In this document: positions 1-7,987 of the stretch, piece by piece
Layout: each line of letters starts with the position of its first letter
Numbering within the stretch: position 1 is the first letter of the stretch
Assembly (NCBI GenBank): GCA_024401555.1
Contig: JAKSKV010000022.1
Span: 1 to 52,904 of the forward strand
From: Paludibacteraceae bacterium
Lineage (GTDB): Bacteria; Bacteroidota; Bacteroidia; Bacteroidales; Paludibacteraceae
Length of the DNA stretch: 52,904 bases
Direction: 5' to 3'
Translations under genes and position numbers: made by a program
The notes under the pieces: model-generated
Seen by the model: the letters and a program-made list of their open reading frames with translations, nothing else
The model's database searches: none
Told to the model about the DNA's origin: nothing

Positions 1-26
1 TTATTTGATAATTTTAATTTTTAACC

Positions 27-47
27 GTCCACTATTTTTTAGTGGAC
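27..47. repeat. Perfect 8-bp inverted repeat at the break of the GH5 gene
   Basis: Positions 27-34 (gtccacta) and 40-47 (tagtggac) are exact reverse complements around a 5-T spacer. The repeat lies where the GH5 reading frame leaves family-like sequence and stops. It could be the end of an insertion sequence or an outward-facing terminator. No transposase is visible because the window ends here. Confidence 0.5.
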
Positions 48-490
48 ACTAGTGCATCAATATATATATTAAACTCCTCAGGAGTCTTCCATTGTTGGCC
101 TCCTGTCATGCAGTAGCCGCCCCACTCGTGGGTATAGACGGCGATACGGAACAAGTCGATGTTCCACTCATTCACCAAAGCGGTAATGGATTCCTCTGTA
201 TAAGCGGCTGGCGTCCATGCCAATCCGTGGGAACTCATGCCTCGCAATTGGATGGCTTTACCACACTCGTTTACCATCTGTGTTCCGCTTACAGAGAGCT
301 TTCCATTGTGGAACACTGGAGAACCTTCCGGATAAGAGGTCGCACTACGCAATGTAGTGGATGGTTGTTGTTTCATCCCGTTACTCATTTCATCGTTTTG
401 ATTTTGCTCACCTGCAAATACCGCATTTGCCGAAAATAATAGCGACACCGCGAGCGTAGCCATCGCTTTCATGGTCTTAGTAAAACCCAT
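32..490 (-). pseudogene. Truncated GH5-type endoglucanase, N-terminal part only
   Basis: The 152-residue product begins with a clear signal peptide (cleavage near residue 26, after NAVFA). A low-complexity linker follows, then the opening of a glycoside hydrolase family 5 cellulase: a SVSGTQMVNECGKAIQLRG-like first strand and the MSSHGL and WNIDLFRIAVY segments. GH5 enzymes usually need about 300 residues for the barrel and its two catalytic glutamates, and none of that is present. The frame reads family-like sequence up to YIDALV and then ends in STKK-stop inside an inverted repeat at 27-47. The promoter and signal sequence are intact, so the loss looks recent. A secreted beta-1,4-glucanase role applies only to the intact ancestor. 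The missing part may continue beyond an inserted element outside the window. Confidence 0.75.
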
Positions 491-584
491 AACACTTACA
501 CTTTAAAACATTAATACTTTAATAGGCCAGCCTGATTGACGCACCGCAAGCGCTACCTTGAAGAGACACTCAATCATTCGGGCG

Positions 585-614
585 CAAATGTAATGGATTT
601 TTTTGAAAAACAAA
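585..614 (-). promoter_or_regulatory. Promoter of the GH5 fragment
   Basis: On the minus strand TACATTTG (585-592) matches the Bacteroidetes -7 element TAnnTTTG, and TTTG (611-614) lies 18 nt upstream as the -33 element. The leader to the start codon at 490 is about 90 nt. Confidence 0.6.
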
Positions 615-668
615 AATTTAAAGAATTATTGAAGCCCGATATCTCGATAGAAATCCATTCAGGCAGGT

Positions 669-1706
669 TTATTCCGAAAGATATTTCTCCATCAACCTCG
701 AGACCGCAAACTCCCCCAACTGCGACCTCTTCAACTCAATAAAGTCGGATCCTCCACGATGCAGAAAGTGTCCCTCCGCACGGAAGAAGGCGGCATGGAT
801 GTTTTGGTGAGTCAAAATATGCTTTTTCATCACGGGTTGGCCTATTAGACGAAGATCCGTGAAATCCGCCGCCAAAGGTGCCAGCCAATCCTCGTCACCC
901 ATTTCAGTCAACGGACGGGGCAACTCCACCATCGGATACTCATATAGTCCTTTCCAAATATCCTTCCCCTCGCGACGACGCAAGTAGGTATATTCACCAT
1001 CCTCCACCGCCAAATAGACGAAGTAGCGATCTCGCGACACCAGTTTTTTCCCCTTCTTCGGGTACTCCACCGCTTCGGCGGATCCGCTCAAGGCGCACAT
1101 CTCTCGCAAAGGACATGCCTCGCAATTGGGTGCGGTAGGCAAGCAGATGGTCGCACCCAGATCCATCATCGCCTGGTTGTAAAGGGCGGGGCGCTTCCGA
1201 TCCATCACCTCTTGGGAGAGCTCCGTGAAGGCTCGTTTCCCCTGCGGCGAATCGATCAACTCATCCACACAAAAAACACGGGACAAGACGCGGTAGGCGT
1301 TGCCATCCACCGCTGGATAGGGTAAATCGTAGGCGAAGGAGCAGATAGCGGCGGCGGTATAATCCCCCACCCCTTTCAAGGCTCTCACATCGCTATATTC
1401 CGTTGGGAAAACGCCGCCAAACTTTTCCGCCACACGCTTCGCCGCCTCACGCATATTGCGGGCACGGCTGTAGTAGCCCAAACCTTGCCAAAGTTTCAGC
1501 ACCTCATCCTCCGAGGCGTCGGCCAAAGCGACCACATCGGGGAAGCGTTCGATAAATCGTAGGTAATAATCCATACCCTGCACCACACGGGTCTGCTGCA
1601 GGATGATCTCGGAAACCCAAATTTTATAGGGATCCTTCGTCATGCGCCAAGGCAATTCGCGGGCGTTCGCCTGATACCAAGCAATCAATTTATTGGCGAA
1701 TTCCAT
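669..1706 (-). CDS. mutY: A/G-specific adenine glycosylase MutY
   Basis: MutY removes adenine mispaired with 8-oxoguanine or guanine during base excision repair. The 345-residue protein has the catalytic-glutamate segment SEIILQQTRV (Glu33), the helix-hairpin-helix LKGVGDYTAAAI (residues 110-121) and the catalytic Asp134 in AVDGNAYRV. A 4Fe-4S cluster motif C188-X6-C195-X2-C198-X5-C204 follows. The C-terminal third has the NUDIX-like fold that recognises 8-oxoG. Length is normal for the family. It is the last gene of a minus-strand run and starts only 3 nt after the stop of the tRNA methyltransferase, so co-transcription is likely. Confidence 0.95.
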   Translation of the reverse strand: MEFANKLIAWYQANARELPWRMTKDPYKIWVSEIILQQTRVVQGMDYYLRFIERFPDVVALADASEDEVLKLWQGLGYYSRARNMREAAKRVAEKFGGVFPTEYSDVRALKGVGDYTAAAICSFAYDLPYPAVDGNAYRVLSRVFCVDELIDSPQGKRAFTELSQEVMDRKRPALYNQAMMDLGATICLPTAPNCEACPLREMCALSGSAEAVEYPKKGKKLVSRDRYFVYLAVEDGEYTYLRRREGKDIWKGLYEYPMVELPRPLTEMGDEDWLAPLAADFTDLRLIGQPVMKKHILTHQNIHAAFFRAEGHFLHRGGSDFIELKRSQLGEFAVSRLMEKYLSE

Positions 1707-1709
1707 AGG

Positions 1710-2426
1710 CTACATTTTGAGGTAAAAATCTTTGGTCAAGGAGATATACTGCTGAGAATACTGGTGACGGCCATAGGCCTCTATCACCAAGGTTTCTTCG
1801 ACAGGTTCTGTCACCTCCGATAAGGTAAACTCCACCAAAACGCGCTTAGAAGCTGACGTAGGCGTAGGCAAAACATCGGTACGGCGAGAACAGCGCAGAC
1901 CTACCGACGCCGCACATCGCTTCATATCCTCGAACTCAGAGGTGGGGACAACCACGGAAAACCTCCCCGCTGGCCGCAACAAGGCAACCACCGCCTTCAC
2001 CAAATCCTCGTAGGAGAGTGAATCGGTATGGCGCGCCAAACTGCGCCCTTCCCTCGGTGATTTCAGGGAATCTTGGAAATAGGGAGGATTGCTCACAATA
2101 TGATCAAACTTGCGCTTCGCCTTCTCGGCATAATCCTGCACCGATGCGCAGACAACCGTAATGCGCTCACACCACGGCGACTCCGCCACGTTTTCAGCCG
2201 CTTGCGAGGCGGCGGATTCATCCAACTCCACCGCTAACACCTCTGCCGATGAACGCTGGGCGACCATCAAAGCGACCAACCCCGTGCCTGTGCCAATATC
2301 TAAAATCGACGAAGCCTCCTCCACCCCGCACCACGCTCCTAATAGGACACCGTCCGTGCCGACCTTCATCGCACAGCGATCTTGCCTTACCGTGAAACGC
2401 TTGAACTGGAAATAGGGGTTGGGCAT
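1710..2426 (-). CDS. trmN6: tRNA1(Val) (adenine(37)-N6)-methyltransferase TrmN6 (YfiC type)
   Basis: A 238-residue class I SAM-dependent methyltransferase. Motif I is DIGTGTGL at residues 43-50, and the N6-adenine methyltransferase signature NPPY is at 113-116 in the VSNPPYFQ context. The start MPNPYFQFKRFTVRQDRCAMKVGTD is typical of YfiC/TrmN6 enzymes, which methylate A37 of tRNA-Val. It sits between the DnaQ-like exonuclease (25 nt upstream) and mutY (3 nt downstream). The tRNA substrate is assigned by family only. A different N6-adenine methylase is possible, but length and N-terminus fit TrmN6 best. Confidence 0.85.
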   Translation of the reverse strand: MPNPYFQFKRFTVRQDRCAMKVGTDGVLLGAWCGVEEASSILDIGTGTGLVALMVAQRSSAEVLAVELDESAASQAAENVAESPWCERITVVCASVQDYAEKAKRKFDHIVSNPPYFQDSLKSPREGRSLARHTDSLSYEDLVKAVVALLRPAGRFSVVVPTSEFEDMKRCAASVGLRCSRRTDVLPTPTSASKRVLVEFTLSEVTEPVEETLVIEAYGRHQYSQQYISLTKDFYLKM

Positions 2427-2451
2427 CGTCTGTCTCTATTATTATAATTTA

Positions 2452-3237
2452 TTAGCGGATGCCGTACTTCAACTTCACATTGGTCAAAACACGCTTAGTG
2501 TCCAAAGTGAAATCGCTCTGCATCATCCAACTGTAGTATCCTTGGTCGGTCAACAAGACCTCCGCCAACTTACGGCCCTTGTACTTACCGAAGTTGATGA
2601 TCTCCTCGTTCTTCTCATTGTAGATGAAACGGCCCGCGAAGTCCACATTATTGTTGTGGGCTGAATATTCAGAGAGGAATTCTATATCGTTCTGCAAATC
2701 GGGATAGCGGTCCAATTGCGCCTTGAGCACCTCGTAGGTGGCAAGGATATCGGCTTGCGCACCATGCGCTCCCTCCAACTCCTTGTCGCAGTAGAAGCGG
2801 TATGCGGCGGTCAGGGTGCGTTGCTCCTTCTTGTTGAAGATCACCTGCGCATCCACGAATTTACTTTTGCGGAGGTCAATGTCCGCATCGGCGCGCAAGA
2901 ACTCCTCCGCCAAGAGAGGCACATCGAAACGGTTGGAGTTGTAGCCGCCCAAATCGCAGCCCTTCATCCATTCAGCCAACGATTTAGCGATTTGCTTGAA
3001 GGTGGGCTGATCGGCCAAATCCGCATCAGTGATGTGAGTCAAGTCGCTCACCTCCTTCGGCAAAGGGATCTGGTTGCCGTTGTCATCCACTGGTTTCAAA
3101 CGACGTGTCTTGATCTCTTGGTCACCATTCGGCATGATCTTGATCGCCGAGATCTCGATGATTCTGTCTTTTGCAATATTCAATCCTGTTGTCTCCAAAT
3201 CGAAGAAGACAATCGGTTTCTTTAAATTCAATTCCAT
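2452..3237 (-). CDS. DnaQ-like DEDDh 3'-5' exonuclease with C-terminal DUF3820-like tail
   Basis: The 261-residue protein starts at the ATG at 3237 (MELNLKKPIVFFDLETTGLN). The longer reading frame upstream lacks family similarity. ExoI holds Asp13 and Glu15 (FDLETTG), ExoII is GYNSNRFDVPLL, and ExoIII is HGAQADILAT, whose H-x4-D spacing defines the DEDDh class. It resembles the proofreading epsilon subunit of DNA polymerase III, but many Bacteroidetes have several such proteins, so its partner is uncertain. The last 60 residues carry FGKYKGRKLAEV and YYSWM motifs like DUF3820. Its place between dnaN and mutY fits a replication/repair role. Confidence 0.88.
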   Translation of the reverse strand: MELNLKKPIVFFDLETTGLNIAKDRIIEISAIKIMPNGDQEIKTRRLKPVDDNGNQIPLPKEVSDLTHITDADLADQPTFKQIAKSLAEWMKGCDLGGYNSNRFDVPLLAEEFLRADADIDLRKSKFVDAQVIFNKKEQRTLTAAYRFYCDKELEGAHGAQADILATYEVLKAQLDRYPDLQNDIEFLSEYSAHNNNVDFAGRFIYNEKNEEIINFGKYKGRKLAEVLLTDQGYYSWMMQSDFTLDTKRVLTNVKLKYGIR

Positions 3238-3307
3238 ACTTATTCTATTACAAAGAAAGACGTGACACCTTTCGGGCACGTCTCTCAGATTATATCTCTG
3301 TCAACGA

Positions 3308-4432
3308 TTAATCGTTCAACATCATTGGCATCACAAGCATACGGGTCTCCGCATTCTCGTCTTGGGCCAATGGAACTACCAAACCTGCTCTTGAAGGGTC
3401 AGCCAATTCAAGCACCACCTCATCGCAAGGGAGGTTGGAGAGAATCTCCACCAACAAAGTCGAGTTGAAACCGATCTTCATCGGATCGCCGTCGTAAGAG
3501 CAAACCAAGTCTTCGGTCGCGGAAATGGAGAAATCGATATCCTGAGCGGAAACGGTCATTCTGTTTGGTTGCAACTCCACCTTCACCAAGTTCAACGCTT
3601 GGTTGGAGAAGATAGAGATACGACGCAAAGTGTTCAACAAAGAGACACGGTCCACGGTCACCTTGTAAGGATTGTTTTGCGGGATCACCGTCTTGTAATT
3701 AGGATATTTTCCCTCTTGCAAACGGCAAACCATCACATAATTCTCGAATGTGAAGACCGCATTCTTATCATCGAACTTAACTTGCAAGTTACCACCCACC
3801 TTTGGCGAAATGGCGCGCAACAAGTTTGTTGGCTTCTTCGGCAAGATGAAACTGCAATCCTGCTCGCCGCGTGCGGAGATGGTTCTCATGCAAGAGAGCT
3901 TCTGGGCGTCAGAGCCTACGAAAGTCAAATCGTTCATGGTGATATCGAAATAGATACCGTTCATAGATGGACGGTTCTCGTCGTCAGCCGTAGCGAAAAC
4001 AGTTCTGTTCAAGCCCATGTTCAACACCTCGGTAGAGAGCGTCAATTGGCTAGCGCCGTCCCCCAATGTACGCATCTTAGGATACTCGGATCCATCCTCA
4101 GCCACCAAGTTATAGACACCTGATTCCGATTTGATGCTTGTGGCAAGCGTACCATCCTCCACATTAAACTCCAATGGCATATCACCGAACTCCTTCAATG
4201 TATCCAAGAGGAGCTTGGAACCCAAAGCGACACTACCAGATCCCTCTGCGCTATCCAAATCGATGAAGGTCTGCATCATGGTCTCCATGTCGGCAGCGGT
4301 CAAAGTAAGGCGTTTGCCCTCCAATGTAAAAAGGAACTTATCTAGAATCGGCAATGGACTCTTAGGATTGATCACACGGCTAATCATCTGAAGATGAGAT
4401 GACAAAGCGGAACTTAAAACAGAAAATTTCAT
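3308..4432 (-). CDS. dnaN: DNA polymerase III beta sliding clamp DnaN
   Basis: A 374-residue beta clamp of normal length. The start MKFSVLSSALSSHLQMISRVINPKSPLPILDKFL is typical, and three clamp domains of about 120 residues each can be followed. The C-terminus (MLVMPMMLND) keeps the hydrophobic ending usual for the family. The ring tethers polymerase III and repair factors to DNA. The gene is divergent from ssb across a 246-bp region and heads the run dnaN, exonuclease, trmN6, mutY. Confidence 0.97.
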   Translation of the reverse strand: MKFSVLSSALSSHLQMISRVINPKSPLPILDKFLFTLEGKRLTLTAADMETMMQTFIDLDSAEGSGSVALGSKLLLDTLKEFGDMPLEFNVEDGTLATSIKSESGVYNLVAEDGSEYPKMRTLGDGASQLTLSTEVLNMGLNRTVFATADDENRPSMNGIYFDITMNDLTFVGSDAQKLSCMRTISARGEQDCSFILPKKPTNLLRAISPKVGGNLQVKFDDKNAVFTFENYVMVCRLQEGKYPNYKTVIPQNNPYKVTVDRVSLLNTLRRISIFSNQALNLVKVELQPNRMTVSAQDIDFSISATEDLVCSYDGDPMKIGFNSTLLVEILSNLPCDEVVLELADPSRAGLVVPLAQDENAETRMLVMPMMLND

Positions 4433-4458
4433 ATAATTTTACTTTAATTTTTTCCTTA

Positions 4459-4496
4459 TAACTTTGCAAAGTTAGTAAAAATATTGGCTCCACAAA
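4459..4496 (-). promoter_or_regulatory. dnaN promoter with palindromic -7 element
   Basis: On the minus strand TAACTTTG (4467-4474) is a -7 element, and TTTG (4493-4496) lies 18 nt upstream. The -7 element is half of a perfect 16-bp palindrome (4459-4474), so a plus-strand copy exists as well. The leader to the dnaN start is about 30 nt. Confidence 0.6.
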
Positions 4497-4607
4497 GTTC
4501 TATGAGGACAAAGAATTCGCCTCTTCTTTTATCCATATTCTAATCAAGCCACTACCCGATCTTCCAACAAAAAAATATTTTTTTGTGTATTTTTTAAACA
4601 AATACTA

Positions 4608-4638
4608 TTGCAAGATATAAAATTGAATACTATATTTG
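4608..4638 (+). promoter_or_regulatory. ssb promoter
   Basis: TATATTTG at 4631-4638 with TTG at 4608-4610, 20 nt upstream. This is a good match to the Bacteroidetes consensus. The leader to the ssb ATG at 4679 is about 37 nt and AT-rich. Confidence 0.7.
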
Positions 4639-4678
4639 CATTCGAAAACTATTTTAATCATTTAAAATTTTATAATCT

Positions 4679-5122
4679 ATGTCTGTTAACAAAGTAATCC
4701 TAATTGGAAATGTGGGCAAAGACCCAGAAATTCGCTACGTAGAGAAAGACGTGGCTGTCGCTAACTTCACACTCGCCACCACCGAGCGAGGTTACACATC
4801 AGCATCAGGGCAAACCATTCCTGAGCGCACCGAATGGCACAACATCGTGGCCTGGAGAGGCTTGGCAAAGGTAGCGGAAGGCTATATCCGCAAAGGCACA
4901 CCCATTTATGTGGAGGGCAAATTAAGAACACGTACTTGGGTGGATGAGAAGAATGGTGGCGTCACTCGATACACCACAGAGATCTTCGCCGACAACATCG
5001 AATTGCTTGGCAAGAAGCCGGAGGGAGGCGTGGCGCCATTGGCTACCGCACCGACCGCAGCCAACACAGCTATCGAGACGCCACCACCAGCAGTGGATGA
5101 CACCAACAATTTTCCTTTCTAA
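4679..5122 (+). CDS. ssb: Single-stranded DNA-binding protein SSB
   Basis: A 147-residue SSB. The N-terminal OB fold (residues 1-110) begins MSVNKVILIGNVGKDPEIRY and contains TEWHNIVAWRGLAKVAEGYIRKG. A short proline- and alanine-rich linker follows. The tail is DDTNNFPF, the acidic, hydrophobic-ended peptide by which SSB recruits repair and replication proteins. In some Bacteroidetes ssb lies next to mutY, gldE and gldD. Here mutY is 3 kb away on the other strand and the gld genes are 30 kb away. Confidence 0.97.
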   Translation: MSVNKVILIGNVGKDPEIRYVEKDVAVANFTLATTERGYTSASGQTIPERTEWHNIVAWRGLAKVAEGYIRKGTPIYVEGKLRTRTWVDEKNGGVTRYTTEIFADNIELLGKKPEGGVAPLATAPTAANTAIETPPPAVDDTNNFPF

Positions 5123-5188
5123 CATTAAATAATTAGGAAAGATTTTTTCATCGCAAACGATTTCAAAACAAAACGATTAGATTTTTTC

Positions 5189-5227
5189 GGGAGAGTGTAT
5201 CAAATTGATACGCTCTCCTTTCTTTTT
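5189..5227 (+). terminator. Rho-independent terminator after ssb
   Basis: A long stem of up to 14 bp (ggagagtgtatc paired with gatacgctctcc, one G-U) is followed by tttcttttt. Confidence 0.85.
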
Positions 5228-5280
5228 AGACCTCTTACATCACGTGCCTGGCTTTTACAAATGCGAAAGTCGAATATGTG

Positions 5281-5330
5281 TAATTTCTTAATTCTTAACT
5301 CATATTTCTTAATTAAAATTATTATCTTCG
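5281..5330 (+). promoter_or_regulatory. AT-rich upstream element and variant -7 box of the polyferredoxin gene
   Basis: TATCTTCG (5323-5330) is a one-base variant of TAnnTTTG. The preceding 42 nt nearly repeat the region upstream of the aldolase gene (6831-6872). Ungapped, the two 50-nt segments agree at about 41 positions, and 33 of 35 in the core 5286-5320. Confidence 0.5.
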
Positions 5331-5362
5331 CAACGATTTACAATATAAATGTTTCAATCCTT

Positions 5363-6832
5363 ATGTTAAAGAAAATCAGAGTCGTAGCTGCTATAGCATG
5401 TCTAACTCTTATCACTTTATTGTTCTTAGATTTCACGGGGACATTCTCCGACCATTTCGGATGGTTGGCGAAAATCCAATTCTTGCCAGCTGTTTTGGCT
5501 GTTAACTTAGTGATTGTCTTCGCATTAGTTATTCTTACATTGTTGTTCGGACGACTCTACTGCTCGGTCATCTGTCCTCTCGGCGTGATGCAAGACATCT
5601 TCACTTGGTTGGGCAAAAAGACAAAAAAGAACAGATATTCTTTCTCGGAGAATAATAAGAAATTGCGCATCGGAGCATTGGTGGCCTTCGTCATCACTTT
5701 GCTCGTTCCCGCCACCTCATTCATCGCACACTTGGTGGCGCCATACAGCGCCTTCGGACGCATCGCGACCAATCTTTTCGCCCCAATTTACAGATTGTGC
5801 AACAACGGATTAGCGACCATTGCGGAGAATCACGACAGTTATATGTTTTATAAGGTGGAACAGGTTATTCCGTCCTCCGTATCCATTATCGTGGCTTTGG
5901 TTACACTGATCGGACTCGGTGTAGTGGCTTGGAGATATGGCAGGGCTTGGTGCAACAACATCTGTCCAGTAGGAAGCATATTGGGATGGCTCTCCCAATT
6001 CTCCCTCTTCAGACCTGTCATCGACACGGAGAAGTGTAACGGATGCGGCAAATGCGCTCGCAACTGCAAGGCATCTTGCATCAACGCCAAGGAGCACCGT
6101 ATCGATTATAGCCGTTGCGTAACCTGCTTCGATTGCATCGAGAACTGTCGTCAGGGTGCTGTCCAATATGTGAGAAGGCCCATCGAGAAGAGAAAGAGAG
6201 CCGTCGAGACCGTCGATTCCTCTAAAAGGGATTTCTTGACCACCGGTGTACTCTTCGTGGCGGGAGCCGCCATGGAGGCGAAGGCGAAGAAGGTGGATGG
6301 CGGATTGGCGGTCATCGAGGAGAAAAAGATTCCAGCCCGCAACATCTCACCCAAGCCTGCCGGCTCATTGAGCGTCAAAAACTTCACCAGCCACTGCACG
6401 GCTTGCCAACTTTGCATTTCAGCCTGTCCGAACCACGTATTGCGTCCATCCACCAAGATGGAACATTTGATGCAGCCTGAGATGTCGTTTGAGTTGGGCT
6501 ATTGCCGCCCTGAATGCAATAAGTGCGCGTCTGTATGTCCTGCGAGAGCCATTCATCCGATCACTGTTGAGGAGAAGAGCTCCATCCAAATCGGTTATGC
6601 GGTATTCGATAAGGAGAACTGCGTAGTGAGCACCGATGGCGTAACTTGCGGCAATTGCGCTCGCCATTGTCCTGTCGGAGCGATCTTGATGGTCGAGCAG
6701 GAAGATGGCAAGAAATACCCTGCTGTCAACACCGAGATCTGTATCGGTTGCGGTGCTTGCGAGAACCTTTGTCCAGCCCGTCCATTCAGTGCAATTCACG
6801 TCGAGGGTATGGAGGTACATAGAACAAGATAA
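5363..6832 (+). CDS. NapH/NosR-like membrane polyferredoxin (multiple 4Fe-4S clusters)
   Basis: The ATG at 5363 (MLKKIRVVAAIACLTLITLLF) gives 489 residues; the frame upstream overlaps the ssb terminator and is unlikely to be translated. The N-terminal half has four or more membrane segments and two cytosolic C-x3-CP motifs (YCSVICPLGVMQDIF and WCNNICPVGSILGWL), the hallmark of NapH/CcoG/NosR membrane ferredoxins. Then come ferredoxin motifs: CNGCGKCARNC, CVTCFDCIENC, CTACQLCISACP, a CRPECNKCASVCP segment, CGNCARHCP and CIGCGACENLCP. Between clusters lies KRDFLTTGVLFVAGAAM, a twin-arginine-like hydrophobic stretch that may carry the last clusters across the membrane. An electron-transfer role is clear, but donor and acceptor are unknown because no reductase gene is nearby. 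Confidence 0.82.
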   Translation: MLKKIRVVAAIACLTLITLLFLDFTGTFSDHFGWLAKIQFLPAVLAVNLVIVFALVILTLLFGRLYCSVICPLGVMQDIFTWLGKKTKKNRYSFSENNKKLRIGALVAFVITLLVPATSFIAHLVAPYSAFGRIATNLFAPIYRLCNNGLATIAENHDSYMFYKVEQVIPSSVSIIVALVTLIGLGVVAWRYGRAWCNNICPVGSILGWLSQFSLFRPVIDTEKCNGCGKCARNCKASCINAKEHRIDYSRCVTCFDCIENCRQGAVQYVRRPIEKRKRAVETVDSSKRDFLTTGVLFVAGAAMEAKAKKVDGGLAVIEEKKIPARNISPKPAGSLSVKNFTSHCTACQLCISACPNHVLRPSTKMEHLMQPEMSFELGYCRPECNKCASVCPARAIHPITVEEKSSIQIGYAVFDKENCVVSTDGVTCGNCARHCPVGAILMVEQEDGKKYPAVNTEICIGCGACENLCPARPFSAIHVEGMEVHRTR

Positions 6833-6880
6833 AAATCTTAATTCTTAACTCATAATTCTTAATTAAATTTTATACCTTTG
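6831..6880 (+). promoter_or_regulatory. Aldolase promoter in a duplicated AT-rich element
   Basis: TACCTTTG (6873-6880) matches the -7 consensus. The upstream 42 nt are a near copy of 5281-5322 at the same distance from the -7 box. No clear TTTG is seen at -33. Confidence 0.6.
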
Positions 6881-6920
6881 TGGGCGAGAATATATTTTTA
6901 ATTTCTAAATAAAAAATAGA

Positions 6921-7928
6921 ATGGTTAATTACAAAGAGTTAGGCTTGGTAAACACTAAGGATATGTTTGCTAAGGCACTTAAGGGCGGTTACGCTGTCCC
7001 TGCTTTCAACTTCAACAACCTTGAGCAACTTCAAGCAATCGTAACTGCTGCAGCTACAGAGAAGTCTCCAGTTATCCTTCAAGTTTCTAAGGGTGCTCGT
7101 AACTACGCTAACGGAACTATCCTCCGTTACTTGGGTATGGCAGCTGTAGAGTACGCAAAGGAGCTTGGTTGGGAGAAGCCACAAATCGTTCTTCACCTCG
7201 ACCACGGTGATTCTTTCGAGCTTTGCAAGGACTGTATCGACAACGGTTTCTCTTCAGTTATGATCGACGGTTCTCACCTTCCATACGAGGAGAACGTTGC
7301 TTTGACTAAGAAGGTTTGTGATTACGCACACCAATACGGTGTAACTGTAGAGGGTGAGCTTGGTGTATTGGCAGGTGTTGAGGATGAGGTTTCCGCAGAC
7401 CACCACACATACACTAACCCTGAGGAGGTAGTTGATTTCGCTACTCGTACTGGTTGCGATTCATTGGCTATCTCTATCGGTACTTCTCACGGTGCATACA
7501 AGTTCACTCCTGAGCAATGTACTCGTAACGCTGAGGGTAAGCTTGTTCCTCCTCCATTGGCATTCGACGTTCTTGAGGGCGTAATGCAAAAGTTCGCTGC
7601 ACAAGGTGGTTTCCCTATCGTTCTTCACGGTTCTTCTTCAGTTCCTGAGGAGTACGTTGAGATGTGCAACACTTACGGTGGTAACTTGCCTAACGCAATC
7701 GGTATCCCTGAGTCAGAGTTGTCAAAGGCTTCTAAGTCTGCTGTATGTAAGATCAACATCGACTCAGACTCTCGTCTTGCCTTCACTGGTGCTGTTCGTA
7801 AGCACTTCGCTGAGCACCCAGATCACTTCGACCCACGTCAATACTGTGGTGACGCTCGTAAGGAGATGGTTAAGATGTACACTCACAAGATCGTTAACGT
7901 TCTTGGTTCTAAGGGTAAGGCTGAGTAA
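6921..7928 (+). CDS. fba: Class II fructose-bisphosphate aldolase
   Basis: A 335-residue zinc-dependent aldolase that cleaves or forms fructose-1,6-bisphosphate in glycolysis and gluconeogenesis. Metal-binding and active-site segments are visible: VLHLDHGDSFE, EGELGVLAGVEDEV, ISIGTSHGAYKF, VLHGSSSVP and CKINIDSDSR. The 335-residue form is common in Bacteroidetes. Codon use differs from the neighbours (cgt, ggt, ctt, gct and aag dominate), as expected for a very highly expressed gene. It has its own promoter and a strong terminator, so it is probably monocistronic. Confidence 0.96.
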   Translation: MVNYKELGLVNTKDMFAKALKGGYAVPAFNFNNLEQLQAIVTAAATEKSPVILQVSKGARNYANGTILRYLGMAAVEYAKELGWEKPQIVLHLDHGDSFELCKDCIDNGFSSVMIDGSHLPYEENVALTKKVCDYAHQYGVTVEGELGVLAGVEDEVSADHHTYTNPEEVVDFATRTGCDSLAISIGTSHGAYKFTPEQCTRNAEGKLVPPPLAFDVLEGVMQKFAAQGGFPIVLHGSSSVPEEYVEMCNTYGGNLPNAIGIPESELSKASKSAVCKINIDSDSRLAFTGAVRKHFAEHPDHFDPRQYCGDARKEMVKMYTHKIVNVLGSKGKAE

Positions 7929-7955
7929 TTATTCAGTTTTCATCTTAAATAAAAG

Positions 7956-7987
7956 AAAAGCTGTCGGGTTTCCGGCAGCTTTTTTTG
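7956..7987 (+). terminator. Rho-independent terminator after the aldolase gene
   Basis: aaaagctgtcgg pairs with ccggcagctttt across a 3-4 nt loop (one G-U), followed by a run of T. Confidence 0.9.

Noticed and set aside
536-742. Plus-strand reading frame of 68 codons between the GH5 fragment and mutY
   Set aside because: It overlaps the GH5 promoter and the end of mutY, with no own promoter and no recognisable product.
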